Source of the DNA: Seleniivibrio sp.
Lineage (GTDB): Bacteria > Chrysiogenota > Deferribacteres > Deferribacterales > Geovibrionaceae
DNA: 64,000 nt
NCBI RefSeq assembly: GCF_021209385.1
Contig: NZ_JAJOIL010000021.1
Location: forward strand, 62,001 to 126,000
Direction: 5' to 3'
Shown: positions 17,810 to 27,252 of the stretch, in pieces
Position numbering within the stretch: position 1 is the stretch's first letter
How the letters are laid out: each line of letters opens with the position of its first letter
Made by a program: the position numbers and the translations under genes
The notes under the pieces: model-generated
Database searches by the model: none
Told to the model about the DNA's origin: nothing
Seen by the model: only the letters and a program-made list of their open reading frames with translations

Positions 17810-18837
17810 GGAAAGAGATCCTTTTTTTCGCAGTAATGGCGGCGCTTCTTTTTGCCGCCGCCCTTGTCGGACTGCACAGAGGTGCGGGTGAAAGTTCATG
17901 GGGCGATACCCTTTCGGCTCTGTTTCTGAGCGGAAAGGATGCTGATCTTGAATATTTTATATACCACCTTAGACTTCCGCGGATAACTGCGGCTGTTTTC
18001 ACGGGAATGACCCTTGCTGTCTGCGGTGTTATTCTTCAGAATGTACTGAATAACCCGCTGGCGTCCTCTTTTACACTGGGCTTTTCACAGGGAGCGGCGT
18101 TCGGAGCGGCATTCTCGATAATAGTTCTAGGTGCGGGAAGCACCCAGTATAACGGTTCCGGCGTGGTGCTTGGAAATCTGGGGTATGTTGCGGCAGGAGC
18201 TTTTGCGGGTTCACTCACAGCGTCGGCGGTGATATTGCTGTTCTCATTCGTGAGGGGTATGACACCGCAGGGACTTATACTTGCAGGTGTTGCTGTGTCG
18301 TCGTTCTTTAGCGCATGTACGATGCTTTTGCAGTATTTTTCCACAGACAGCCAGCTTGCGGCGGCGGTTTTCTGGACGTTCGGCGACCTTGGAAAGGGTG
18401 GCTGGACGGAGGCTTTTTCCATGGCTGGCGTGTGCTTTATCGGTGTTTTGTTTGTTCTGAAGTATAGCTGGGACTACAATGCAGTTGCATGGGGTGAGTC
18501 ATATGCGGCAGGGCTTGGGGTGAACGTGAAGCGTGTTCGAGTGCTTTCACTTCTGGTCACTGCGGTGATGGCGGCATTTGCAACAGCTTTTTACGGTGTG
18601 ATAGGTTTCATCGGTCTGATTGCTCCTCATATGGTGCGTCTTGTTTTTCGTCAGGCGGGGCACGGGTTTCTTATTCCTGCTTCGGGGATTCTCGGCGGCG
18701 TTCTTCTGCTTACTGCGGATATAGCCGCACAGGCTGTTATATATCCAGTGGCGCTTCCTGTCGGAGTGATAACCAGCTTTGCGGGGGTTCCTGTGTTTCT
18801 CGGTCTTCTGCTGAGGAGGTCTTTAAAAAATGCTTGA
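17806..18837 (+). CDS. FecCD-family ABC permease
   Basis: 343 residues with about ten membrane helices. Family signatures: LRLPRITAAVFTGMTLAVCG near 47-66, VILQNVLNNPLASSFTLGFS, and the C-terminal GFIGLIAPHMVRL. Starts inside the stop of the binding-protein gene and ends 8 bases inside the ATPase gene. It forms a homodimeric channel for siderophore, haem, cobalamin or similar ligands. The ligand is set by the binding protein and receptor. Confidence 0.93.
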   Translation: MRKEILFFAVMAALLFAAALVGLHRGAGESSWGDTLSALFLSGKDADLEYFIYHLRLPRITAAVFTGMTLAVCGVILQNVLNNPLASSFTLGFSQGAAFGAAFSIIVLGAGSTQYNGSGVVLGNLGYVAAGAFAGSLTASAVILLFSFVRGMTPQGLILAGVAVSSFFSACTMLLQYFSTDSQLAAAVFWTFGDLGKGGWTEAFSMAGVCFIGVLFVLKYSWDYNAVAWGESYAAGLGVNVKRVRVLSLLVTAVMAAFATAFYGVIGFIGLIAPHMVRLVFRQAGHGFLIPASGILGGVLLLTADIAAQAVIYPVALPVGVITSFAGVPVFLGLLLRRSLKNA

Positions 18838-19579
18838 TGTAAAAGGTATTTCATACAGTCTGAAGAACGGCAGAAAGATACTCGATGGTATCGGTTTTTC
18901 CGTCGGCTCCGGTGAACTTTGTGCTGTGATAGGTCCCAACGGTGCGGGAAAATCCACACTGATGAAAGTAATTACCGGACTTATAAATCCTTCAGACGGC
19001 AGTGTGCAGTTTATGAAAACAGATCTTATGTCCCTCGTGCCGAGAGCGCGGGCTAAGGTTGTTGCGTATCTGCCGCAGATAACGCACGCCGTTTCAAGCT
19101 CGGTTTCCGATGCCGTTCTGCTCGGCAGGAAGCCTTATATCAGCTGGTACCCGTCCGCAGATGACAGAGAGCTGGTTTCAGACGTAGCGTTCCGTCTTGG
19201 GATAGACCACCTGCTTGAACGCAACGTAACGGAGCTTTCCGGCGGTGAGCTTCAAAAGGTTCTGATAGCCCGTGCGCTGGTTCAGGAGACGTTCGTGCTG
19301 ATACTTGATGAGCCGGTTAATCATCTGGACGTTAAGAATCAGATAGATATAATGGAGACAACCAGACAGCTTACGCGGGAGTCGGGGCTGGCGACCCTTG
19401 TGGTGATACATGATCTGAACCTTGCCCTGAGGTATGCCGACAGTGTATTACTTCTCGACGGAGGGAAACAGGCTGTTTTCTGCAGAAGCTCCGAGCTTAA
19501 AAGCGGCTGTGTCTCCGATGTTTACAACATACCTATGGATATACGGGAGATAGACGGCAGGCGCTGTGTTATCTATTGA
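18830..19579 (+). CDS. FecE/BtuD-type ABC ATPase
   Basis: 249 residues. Walker A GPNGAGKST near 37-45, Q-loop YLPQITHAV, signature LSGGELQKVLIARAL near 137-151, Walker B LILDEPVNHLD and the switch His in VIHDLNLAL. Last gene of the receptor/methyltransferase/ABC operon; it ends 9 bases before the convergent YbaK gene with no clear hairpin between them. It energises uptake through the FecCD permease. Confidence 0.95.
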   Translation: MLDVKGISYSLKNGRKILDGIGFSVGSGELCAVIGPNGAGKSTLMKVITGLINPSDGSVQFMKTDLMSLVPRARAKVVAYLPQITHAVSSSVSDAVLLGRKPYISWYPSADDRELVSDVAFRLGIDHLLERNVTELSGGELQKVLIARALVQETFVLILDEPVNHLDVKNQIDIMETTRQLTRESGLATLVVIHDLNLALRYADSVLLLDGGKQAVFCRSSELKSGCVSDVYNIPMDIREIDGRRCVIY

Positions 19580-19588
19580 ACCCTCGGT

Positions 19589-20053
19589 TCAGAATTTGCC
19601 TACGTTTACCCACGCTGATGCGTCCGAATATTTTTCGAGTTCGGCGATAGACAGCTCAATACCGCTGTTGCTGCTTCCGCAGGCAGGGAAGACAGTTTTG
19701 AAACGCTTAAGAGATTCATCCAGATACACCTTTACGCCATCTTTCACTGCAAACGGGCAGACTCCGCCCACAGCATGTCCTATCTGTGCGAGAGCTTCGT
19801 CAGGGGAGAGCATCTTTGCCTTTGTGTTGAACTGAGCTTTGAATTTAGGGTTATCCACCCTTGCGTCGCCTGCCATAACAACAAGAACAGCTCCTTCCGG
19901 TGTTGAAAAAGAGAGCGTTTTTGCTATCCGCTCCGGTTCACAGTTAAGGGCTGCTGCGGCAAGTTCAACAGTTGCGCTTGAAACACTGAATTCCTGAATA
20001 CGGTCTTCAATTCCGAATCCGGCGAAGTATTCTTTCACTTTTTCTATGGACAA
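19589..20053 (-). CDS. YbaK/EbsC-type aminoacyl-tRNA deacylase
   Basis: 154 residues. The start is a TTG at 20051-20053, placed 6 bases after AAGGAGG; no better ATG is in frame. The family core is seen in RIAKTLSFSTPEGAVLVVMAG (conserved Lys for tRNA editing) and GHAVGGVCPFAV. Such proteins remove wrongly attached amino acids (for example Cys or Ala from tRNA-Pro). Stands alone, convergent with the ABC operon. Confidence 0.87.
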   Translation of the reverse strand: MSIEKVKEYFAGFGIEDRIQEFSVSSATVELAAAALNCEPERIAKTLSFSTPEGAVLVVMAGDARVDNPKFKAQFNTKAKMLSPDEALAQIGHAVGGVCPFAVKDGVKVYLDESLKRFKTVFPACGSSNSGIELSIAELEKYSDASAWVNVGKF

Positions 20054-20290
20054 AACATGCCTCCTTGTCTTTTTTCCAAATCCGGTGAATAATATATTAC
20101 ATGTTTGCGGGTATTGGCAAATTTATACTGCCCCGCACAGCAGAATTCTGGACAAATAATTAAATATAACTATAATACCGATACACAAATCTTCCTTCTT
20201 AGTTCTATGTGGGGATAAAATGTTAAAAATAAATTCAGCTTCCCGCTGATAATACTTGCCACCATATATCTGGCAAGTATATCCGCGCCT

Positions 20291-21406
20291 TTGAATCAGT
20301 TTAAAGTTCCCCCTGTAATGACAATACTGATGGCGGAACTGGGCATCGATCTTTCAAAGGCAGGGCTTATGATGTCTGTCTTTGCTCTTGTTGGTATATT
20401 TATCTCTCTGCCGTCCGGCTACATTGTCGGTCGAATGGGGTTAAAACTTTCGGGCATAGTGGCGGTTGCATCCCTTTTCGTTGGTTCGTTCATAGGCTGG
20501 TTTGCGGAAAACACCTCGTCTATGCTTACCAGCAGAGTTATAGAGGGAATAGGCATGTGTCTGATATCCGTTGTTGCGCCCGCGGTGATAGCGGCCTGGT
20601 TTCCGCCAGAAAAACGCGGGATGCCTATGGGAATCTGGTCTACATGGGTTGCGCTTGGCAGTATAGTGATGCTGCTTGTTGCGCCGCTCCTTAACGGCTG
20701 GCTTGGCTGGAAATCCGTATGGGGAATGACAACTATATATACTGCGTTCATACTTGTTCTTATGGTGTACCCTTTCCGTATGCCGCGTATAGATGAGGCG
20801 CCCCACTATTATGCAGGCGGGGAGCATCATGTCAGTATAAAGGACGTTTACCTTACGCCCGGAGTATGGATACTCGCTCTGATATTTATGATTTTTAATA
20901 TAATGGTCATTGCTGTATGCTCCTTCACTCCGGTTTATCTTGAATCGGAGTTCGGATACTCAAAAGAGCGCGCATCCGCCATCACAAGCTTTTTCCTGAT
21001 ATCTTCATTAGTGACAGCTCCAGCGGCAGGAGTTCTTATACATAAGTTCAGGTTCTACAGAGGGGTTCTTTTCTTTAGTTTTCTTGCCCTGAGCCTTACG
21101 ATAGTTATACCGTATCACGTCAGCGGCGTTCTTATTCCCATCTGTCTGTTTCTTGTTGGTTCTGCGGCGGGGATGATAGCGCCTGCGACCTTTTCGGCTG
21201 TGCCGGAGATAGTTAAAGACCCGAAAGCGGCAGGGGTAGGTATGTCTATCGTTGCATTCGGTCAGTATCTCGGCATGTGTCTTGGACCATTCCTCTTCGG
21301 CGCCATAGCGGAAAAGGCAGGTTGGGAGATGGCTTCCTACTCACTTGTTCCCGTGCTGCTGGCAGGTGCTGCTGCGGCGTATTTTCTCAGGATTCATCCG
21401 CGGTAA
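20291..21406 (+). CDS. MFS transporter (start obscured by probable frameshift)
   Basis: The open frame from a TTG at 20291 encodes 371 residues, but that TTG has no ribosome site and lies inside the first helix. Coding clearly continues upstream in the same frame (KFSFPLIILATIYLASIS) to about 20222. The natural ATG at 20220, behind GTGGGGAT, is out of frame by one base; one more A in the A5 run at 20225-20229 would join them. The protein has about 12 helices and the MFS signature GYIVGRMGLKLSG. Substrate unknown. Its end overlaps the convergent MocR-like gene by 13 bases. Confidence 0.82.
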   Translation: MNQFKVPPVMTILMAELGIDLSKAGLMMSVFALVGIFISLPSGYIVGRMGLKLSGIVAVASLFVGSFIGWFAENTSSMLTSRVIEGIGMCLISVVAPAVIAAWFPPEKRGMPMGIWSTWVALGSIVMLLVAPLLNGWLGWKSVWGMTTIYTAFILVLMVYPFRMPRIDEAPHYYAGGEHHVSIKDVYLTPGVWILALIFMIFNIMVIAVCSFTPVYLESEFGYSKERASAITSFFLISSLVTAPAAGVLIHKFRFYRGVLFFSFLALSLTIVIPYHVSGVLIPICLFLVGSAAGMIAPATFSAVPEIVKDPKAAGVGMSIVAFGQYLGMCLGPFLFGAIAEKAGWEMASYSLVPVLLAGAAAAYFLRIHPR

Positions 21407-22818
21407 TTTTCATTTACCAGGTCTCTCAGCCGGATGATGGTTTTTTCGATGTCCTGTTCCTGAATTGACGCAGGGCACAGAAGAATGTGGCTTGTGTCGT
21501 TCTTGTCGAAGAAGTAGCCTGGGTAGACGTTTGTTATGAGTTCCCTTTTGGAGAAGATGTTTTTAAAATTTACATCGGGAAAATCCAGCCAGAAGTGGAA
21601 ATTACAGTTTTTTTCAATCCAGAAGCCTCTGCTTTTCAGGTGTTTTTCGCACAGGGCAAGGGTCAGCTCCTTTCTGCTGCGTATAAAAGCGCTGATGTCC
21701 TCTGTCATTTTATAGATATTTCCGCTTTTTATCATTTCATCGGCAAGAAGCTGCATTGTAAAGTTCGGTTTCACTCCTGTCTGTATGAACACGTTGCTAA
21801 GATGTTCGATAATGAACCTGTCTGCCACTATCCACGAAAGCTGAAAATCATAAGGGTGGCATTTCAGCAGGCTGCCCAAATAGATTATGTTATCGTTTCT
21901 GTCAATGGATTTCAGCGGGTTGAGCGCCGGTCTGTCGTGCCATATGTTGCTTGAATGGTCTATCTCGACCAGCGGAACACGGTATTTCTGTATAATGTTC
22001 ATGATCTCCTGCCGGCGACGTTTGCTCATTACAACGCCTGTTGGTGCCTGATCCGTCGGATCAACATGAACTATCGGGCAGCATTTGCATTTTATAAGCT
22101 TCTTTTCAAGCTCAACGGCGGACATCCCGTGTTTGTCCATCTTAACGGGTATCATGTTCATACCGATTGAATGAATGTTTGATATGGTGTTTATTATATT
22201 GGTGTTCTCATAAAGAAAGTTCGAGTTTGCGTTAAGGAGTGATTCGTAAACATAGAAAAGTCTCTGTATGGTTTCGGAAGAGATCAGAATGTTCTCTGCC
22301 TTAGTTTTTATACCCAGTTTTTCCAAGTGTTTTCTGATGGATTCCCGCAGTGAAGTCAGTCCGTATTTTGTCAGCTCCGGTGCTGTTTTGCCTGCACTTA
22401 TCCTTTCGGAAGCTCCCCGCATTGCGTCCACAAGATATTTTTCCATATGAAAATCGCTGCTGAGGCTGAAATTTGTCAGTCCGTCGGATTCACCCCAGTG
22501 CCTGTATTCATATACGCTGGTTTTGTGTCTTGCCATGCGGGTGTAGTCGTTCCAGTTCACTCTTCCGTTTTCAAGGTTATAGTTGATGAAATAGCCTGAT
22601 TTCGGGTGAGAGGTGAGAAGCCCTTCTCTCTGAAGTTGTGAAAAAGCAGATATCAGCGTTGTTTTGCTGACGTTCAGCGAGTCCATAAGTGTCTCTCTGC
22701 CTGGCAGTTTCGTTCCGTTTTTCAGATCGCCCATTTTTATTTTCGCTCTGAAATAATCAGCAAGCTGCATATAAATCGGTGATTTCAGGTTTGTATCCGG
22801 TTTCCAGCTAAACAGCAT
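21394..22818 (-). CDS. MocR-like regulator: GntR-type winged helix fused to aminotransferase-like domain
   Basis: 474 residues from the ATG at 22818 behind AAGGGG; the upstream extension is AT-rich non-coding. N-terminal GntR domain (SPIYMQLADYFRAKIKMGDL; GTKLPGRETLMDSLNVSKTT) at about 15-80, linker, then a fold-type-I aminotransferase domain (about 130-470). The PLP-binding Lys position is kept (YLGSLLKCHPYDFQLSW), but the usual Asp-x-Tyr is replaced (EIDHSSNIW). MocR proteins sense PLP or amino compounds. Here it is divergent from the molybdopterin reductase operon across 395 bases, so that operon is the likely target. Confidence 0.88.
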   Translation of the reverse strand: MLFSWKPDTNLKSPIYMQLADYFRAKIKMGDLKNGTKLPGRETLMDSLNVSKTTLISAFSQLQREGLLTSHPKSGYFINYNLENGRVNWNDYTRMARHKTSVYEYRHWGESDGLTNFSLSSDFHMEKYLVDAMRGASERISAGKTAPELTKYGLTSLRESIRKHLEKLGIKTKAENILISSETIQRLFYVYESLLNANSNFLYENTNIINTISNIHSIGMNMIPVKMDKHGMSAVELEKKLIKCKCCPIVHVDPTDQAPTGVVMSKRRRQEIMNIIQKYRVPLVEIDHSSNIWHDRPALNPLKSIDRNDNIIYLGSLLKCHPYDFQLSWIVADRFIIEHLSNVFIQTGVKPNFTMQLLADEMIKSGNIYKMTEDISAFIRSRKELTLALCEKHLKSRGFWIEKNCNFHFWLDFPDVNFKNIFSKRELITNVYPGYFFDKNDTSHILLCPASIQEQDIEKTIIRLRDLVNENYRG

Positions 22819-23213
22819 TTTGTCAACCCCTTGTTGTGTCAATACTATGTTTGAATCATAATAATTGTGTATATCGTTATTATATTGCTCTGCATACGTT
22901 ATTGTAAAGGGACTAGTTGAGACATAAACATAGAGACCAGTCTGACAAAAAAGCATCTTGGATATCAAAATTATCTTACAAAAAACACATTGTTTATATG
23001 CGAGCTTTCAGATTTTGCATAACGGTATAATTGGCTTATATATTACATTTTTTTAATTAAACTCTGTTTGAATTGTTCTTTAAAAAGACTGTTTTTATCT
23101 TGTGTTCTGGGCGCTGGTTAATTTCATTTTCTGGACCTTTTTACCTCAGTGTTTATCTGCGATATTTCCGTCAGAAACAGCTGGTTCTTTTAATTCTATA
23201 ATGAGGTGCATTA
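22819..23213. promoter_or_regulatory. Divergent control region between MocR-like gene and molybdopterin reductase operon
   Basis: 395 bases, AT-rich. An inverted repeat ATAATAA (22858-22864) / TTATTAT (22877-22883) lies just upstream of the MocR-like gene and could be its operator. A TATAAT-like hexamer sits in AACGGTATAATTGG near 23025. The reductase gene has GAGGTG before its ATG. No open frame of note is seen here. The operator role is inference. Confidence 0.5.
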
Positions 23214-25931
23214 ATGAGACAGATTACACTTAGCAGAAGATCTGTTTTAAAGGCTGCCGGTATTGCCGGTGCCGCATCGATGATGGGCATCAATCTCAGC
23301 CCTGCACATGCGGCCGAAGCGGCGGCAAAGGACAGAACCGAACAGCTTCTTAAAGACGGGTGGCACTTTGGACACTGCCGTATGTGTATGAGAGGTACAT
23401 GCCCTAACCTTTACAAAGTTAAAAACGGTGTGGTTGTGGAGATCATGGGTAACCCCAATACTCCCACAAGCAAAGGCGCACTCTGCGCGAAAGGTCAGTC
23501 TATCATCCAGAACCTTTACAACCCCTACAGGGTAAAAGCACCCATGAAAAGAACCAACCCGAAGAAAGGTCTTTCAGAAGATCCTATGTGGGTTGAAATA
23601 TCATGGGAAGAGGCGATGAGCACCACTGCGGGTGTTCTTAAGAAGGTTCGCGAGAGAGACCCCAGACGTTTCATTTATCAGGTTGGCTTCGGCGATATGG
23701 ATTTCTTCTGTACTTTCATGTTTTACTTTGCCGGTGCGTATGGCACACCCAACTATATTAAAAGTAACGGAACTCTCTGCGTTCTTCACTATGCTTCCGA
23801 CCTTGTTCACGGTGTTTTCCCCGGTGTTAAACCCGACGCGACTTATGCGAAATATATCCTTGCAATGGGCATGAACCTCGGCATGGGTATCGCATCTTCC
23901 GACGGCGGCGTAAGAGGTCTCCTTGACAGAATAGTATACGAAAAAGATATCAAAGTTGTATGTGTCGACCCCCACTGCGGTCCCGACGCATCCAAAACAG
24001 AGTGGGTACCGATCAGACCCGGCGGAGAGCTGGCGTTCATGATGGGTGTTATCCACAGTATGATGTATGAAGTTAAAAAACTTGACTTTGATTTCCTTGC
24101 ATGGCGCACAAACAGCCCCTATCTGATAGGACCCGACGGCTACTATGCAAGAGGAAAAGACGGCAAACCGCAGATACGCGACGCTGCCGACGGCAAAATC
24201 AAATCTTTTGACGATAAAACTCTTAAAAACCCTGATATCTACGCAGAGAACGTCATGGTCAACGGTGTCAAAACCACCGCTTCATTTGTTCTTGTTAAAA
24301 AGGGATTCAAAACTAACACTCCCGAATGGGCTTCTAAAATATCAGGTATCCCCGCGAAAAAGATACGCGAGATCGCAAAGGACTTCATCGACAATGCAAG
24401 TATCGGTGAAACAATCGAGATGGTCAACGGCAAGGGCGAAAAACTTGTTCTGCCGAAAAGAACATCTGTCTGCGAAGGAAAACGCGGTATCAAAAACATG
24501 AGAGACGGCGTTCCCGCTGACCTTATGACTAAAATCATGAACATGCTGGTGGGCTCCATCGACGTACCCGGCGGTATGCTCGGAACTCAGCGCGGACCGT
24601 ACCTCAGCCCCGATCAGGACGGTGTTGTTGCTCCCAAAGGCGAAGCACGCTACAGAGACCCCGTGTATCCGCCCCAGCACGTCAACCTTTCCGAATATTT
24701 CCCGCACAAGCACACTCTGCCTACACTGGCATACAGAGTTGCGGCAGACCCTAAAAAATACGGTCTGGAGTATGAAATAGACGCTCTCCTTGTTGTGGGC
24801 AGTAACCCCATCGCAAGTACAACAGAGCCTTACATGGTTGCCGATTCAGTGGCTAAGATTCCGTTCACGGCTACAGTGGCTTATCACTATGATGAAATGG
24901 CGCATATGTCAAACGTACTGCTGCCCTGCCACGCGCTCCTTGAAAAAGAATCCGTAAACTGCTACGAAGGCGCGTTCGACGTTTATACAAAAGAAACAGT
25001 TACCAAAAAAGTTATGATGTACAGAGAACCCTTCACGCCTGTCTATAACTCCAGACAGCCTCAGGATATCATCATCGAACTTTGCGAACGCATCGGTATG
25101 ATCGACGACTTCAACGCCAACGTCAACAAAACAGGCGTAATGCTCGGCGAAATTACCTTCGCGCAGCTTGAAGACAAGGACAAACTTGTTCCCGGCAAAC
25201 GCTACACCATCAGAGAAATCTGGGATAAAGGCGTTCGCGCATATTTCCACAAGTCGCTGGAAGATATGAAGAAAGAGGGTATGCTGGTAATGGATCTTGC
25301 TGCTGCGGATGCATACAACTCTTCATGGTTCAAAAAAGGCGAAACAAGACACCCTATCTACTTCGAGCGTCTTAAAAAATCTGGGGACGGACTGCGTAAG
25401 TTCTTCACCGAATACAAAGACAAAGTCTATATTCCCGACTTCGATATGGAAGATCAGCTTCAATACTATGAAGCGGTCATCAAATGGCGTCCTAAAAAAC
25501 TCACCGAAGTTAAGAAGGGCGACAAATATGACATGATCTCCATTAACTGGAAGACCCCAACCTCTCCCATGAGGATCGGCGGTAATGACCAGATGCCCTA
25601 TCTGAACGAAGCGAGCGGAACTTTTGACCCCACATACGGTAAGCTCTCCATAAACACAAAGACTGCCAAAGAGAAAGGCATTAAAGAGGGAGACACTATC
25701 TGGGTCGAATCCGAGAACGGAAAGATCAAAGGCGAGGTACACGTTACCGAGCTTATCTTCCCGGATGTTGTGGGAGTTGCCGGTGCTTTGGGACGTCTTG
25801 TGGACAGTCTCGGCAAAAAAGCTGCTTCATATCCGATGTACAACAAACTGACCAACGCGAAAATATCCGACTGCTGCGCTGTGGCTATCGGTGTTTCAAA
25901 CTCGGTTCCGGTCAGAATCTACAAAGCGTAA
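23214..25931 (+). CDS. Tat-exported molybdopterin oxidoreductase, catalytic subunit (arsenate/sulfur-compound reductase-like)
   Basis: 905 residues. Tat signal SRRSVLKAAGIAGAAS at 6-21, cleavage near AHA. An Fe-S cluster site C-x2-C-x3-C-x27-C begins CRMCMRGTC near 60. Typical family blocks follow: GALCAKG, NPYRVKAPMKRTNPKKG, WVEISWEEAM. The likely Mo ligand is Cys in SNGTLCVLHYASD near 186. C-terminal dinucleotide-binding domain ends SNSVPVRIYKA. Relatives include arsenate (Arr), polysulfide/thiosulfate (Psr/Phs) and tetrathionate reductases, and I cannot separate these by eye. First gene of an operon with the Fe-S subunit, chaperone and porin. No membrane anchor subunit is present. Confidence 0.9.
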   Translation: MRQITLSRRSVLKAAGIAGAASMMGINLSPAHAAEAAAKDRTEQLLKDGWHFGHCRMCMRGTCPNLYKVKNGVVVEIMGNPNTPTSKGALCAKGQSIIQNLYNPYRVKAPMKRTNPKKGLSEDPMWVEISWEEAMSTTAGVLKKVRERDPRRFIYQVGFGDMDFFCTFMFYFAGAYGTPNYIKSNGTLCVLHYASDLVHGVFPGVKPDATYAKYILAMGMNLGMGIASSDGGVRGLLDRIVYEKDIKVVCVDPHCGPDASKTEWVPIRPGGELAFMMGVIHSMMYEVKKLDFDFLAWRTNSPYLIGPDGYYARGKDGKPQIRDAADGKIKSFDDKTLKNPDIYAENVMVNGVKTTASFVLVKKGFKTNTPEWASKISGIPAKKIREIAKDFIDNASIGETIEMVNGKGEKLVLPKRTSVCEGKRGIKNMRDGVPADLMTKIMNMLVGSIDVPGGMLGTQRGPYLSPDQDGVVAPKGEARYRDPVYPPQHVNLSEYFPHKHTLPTLAYRVAADPKKYGLEYEIDALLVVGSNPIASTTEPYMVADSVAKIPFTATVAYHYDEMAHMSNVLLPCHALLEKESVNCYEGAFDVYTKETVTKKVMMYREPFTPVYNSRQPQDIIIELCERIGMIDDFNANVNKTGVMLGEITFAQLEDKDKLVPGKRYTIREIWDKGVRAYFHKSLEDMKKEGMLVMDLAAADAYNSSWFKKGETRHPIYFERLKKSGDGLRKFFTEYKDKVYIPDFDMEDQLQYYEAVIKWRPKKLTEVKKGDKYDMISINWKTPTSPMRIGGNDQMPYLNEASGTFDPTYGKLSINTKTAKEKGIKEGDTIWVESENGKIKGEVHVTELIFPDVVGVAGALGRLVDSLGKKAASYPMYNKLTNAKISDCCAVAIGVSNSVPVRIYKA

Positions 25932-25943
25932 CGGGAGGATGCA

Positions 25944-26552
25944 ATGAGATACGCAATGATCATAGACAAAAGAAGATGCTATGCCTGTCAGGGATGCACG
26001 GTAGCATGTAAAGTCGCAAATGCAACGCCTCCGGGAACGTTCTGGACAAAGACGCTTTCCATTGAGAAAGGTAAGTTCCCCAACGCTCATATGGAATACA
26101 TGCCCCTGATATGCAACCACTGCGACAACGCACCCTGCGTTAAGGTATGCCCCACAAAGGCTTCCAAAAAGCTTGCGGACGGAACAGTTCAGGTTACAGC
26201 TTCCGAATGTATCGGATGCCAGATGTGTATGGAAGCATGCCCTTACGGCGCAAGATATTTCAACAGCGAGGAAACTCCTACATACTGGAGCGAAGTCGGC
26301 AAACAGAACCAGTATGAAGCTGAGAGGATGAAAGAGCACGTTGTCAACACTGTTGACAAATGTACTTTCTGCGCACCCAGACGCGAAAAAGGTCTTCCCC
26401 CTGCCTGTGTTGCAACATGTGCAGGCGTGGCAAGAATATTCGGTGATCTGGACGATCCGGAAAGCGAAGTTTCCAAGATGTTCAAGAAATTCAAACCGAA
26501 ACCCTATATGCCCGAAAAAGGCACAAAACCGAGGGTTTTTTACATCGACTGA
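25944..26552 (+). CDS. Four-cluster [4Fe-4S] electron-transfer subunit (PsrB/ArrB/DmsB family)
   Basis: 202 residues with four cysteine groups: CYACQGCTVACK near 13-24, CNHCDNAPCVKVCP near 57-70, CIGCQMCMEACP near 92-103 and CTFCAPRREKGLPPACVATC near 133-152. This is the standard ferredoxin-like beta subunit of molybdopterin reductases, carrying electrons to the catalytic subunit. It has no signal peptide, so it would be exported with the Tat-bearing partner. It follows the A-subunit gene by 12 bases with GGGAGGATG as ribosome site. Confidence 0.95.
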   Translation: MRYAMIIDKRRCYACQGCTVACKVANATPPGTFWTKTLSIEKGKFPNAHMEYMPLICNHCDNAPCVKVCPTKASKKLADGTVQVTASECIGCQMCMEACPYGARYFNSEETPTYWSEVGKQNQYEAERMKEHVVNTVDKCTFCAPRREKGLPPACVATCAGVARIFGDLDDPESEVSKMFKKFKPKPYMPEKGTKPRVFYID

Positions 26553-26606
26553 TGAATCACGGTGCGGCGGTGACAACCGCCGCACATTACTGAACCGGAG
26601 GTTTAC

Positions 26607-27236
26607 ATGAGCAGTGTACTTGAAACAAAGACAATAGCGGCAGAGAACGAAGCGGAAGTTTTCACTCTTCTGGCTGCTTTTTATAACATCAATCCCGACC
26701 AGAACTGCGTTGCCGCAATGCGCAATATCGACATTGAGGGAATCTGCGATGAAGATGTCAGGGAGTGTTTCAGAAAGATAACAGATTATGCAAAGGATAC
26801 CGTGGCGGGAGAAGAGAGCGAGTCGCTTCTCGATCTTAAAAGAGACTGGACTAAGCTTTTCCGGGGGGTTTCTCCCGAATACGGTCCCAAAGCTCCGTAT
26901 GAGGCTCTTTATGTCGGCGACAAAGGTACACAGCTCTTTTCTGAGCTGACACAGCTTTATCTGGACGAAGGTTACTGCGGATATTCAGACCTTAAAAACC
27001 GTCAGGACTATATCGGCATATTGCTTGAGTTTGCAGGTTTTCTTGCACTTCTGAAGGTGAATGCCCTTAACTGCGGAAATACGGAAGAATATGACAGACT
27101 GACCGGATGTCTTGAAAACTTCGTCGGCAAACACATCGGCAACTGGTTCCCCATGTTTTATGAGGAAGCGGAAAAACATGTGAAAACAGAGTATTTCAAG
27201 GGCGTTTTAGACCTTACGATGCTCATGCTCGGTTAA
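26607..27236 (+). CDS. TorD/DmsD-family maturation chaperone
   Basis: 209 residues, helical, no signal peptide. LKRDWTKLFRGVSPEYGPKAPYEALYVGDKG carries the family pattern of an aromatic-Tyr-Gly-Pro-x-x-P motif, and the C-terminal block FVGKHIGNWFPMFYEEAEKH fits the same fold. These chaperones bind the Tat leader and guide cofactor loading of the molybdoenzyme, here the product of 23214-25931. Strong ribosome site CCGGAGGTTTAC. Confidence 0.85.
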   Translation: MSSVLETKTIAAENEAEVFTLLAAFYNINPDQNCVAAMRNIDIEGICDEDVRECFRKITDYAKDTVAGEESESLLDLKRDWTKLFRGVSPEYGPKAPYEALYVGDKGTQLFSELTQLYLDEGYCGYSDLKNRQDYIGILLEFAGFLALLKVNALNCGNTEEYDRLTGCLENFVGKHIGNWFPMFYEEAEKHVKTEYFKGVLDLTMLMLG

Positions 27237-27252
27237 GACATAAGGAGATAAT

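Noticed and set aside
25896-26585. Antisense open frame over the Fe-S subunit gene
   Set aside because: Opposite strand of a four-cluster ferredoxin gene with clear cysteine motifs; shadow only.
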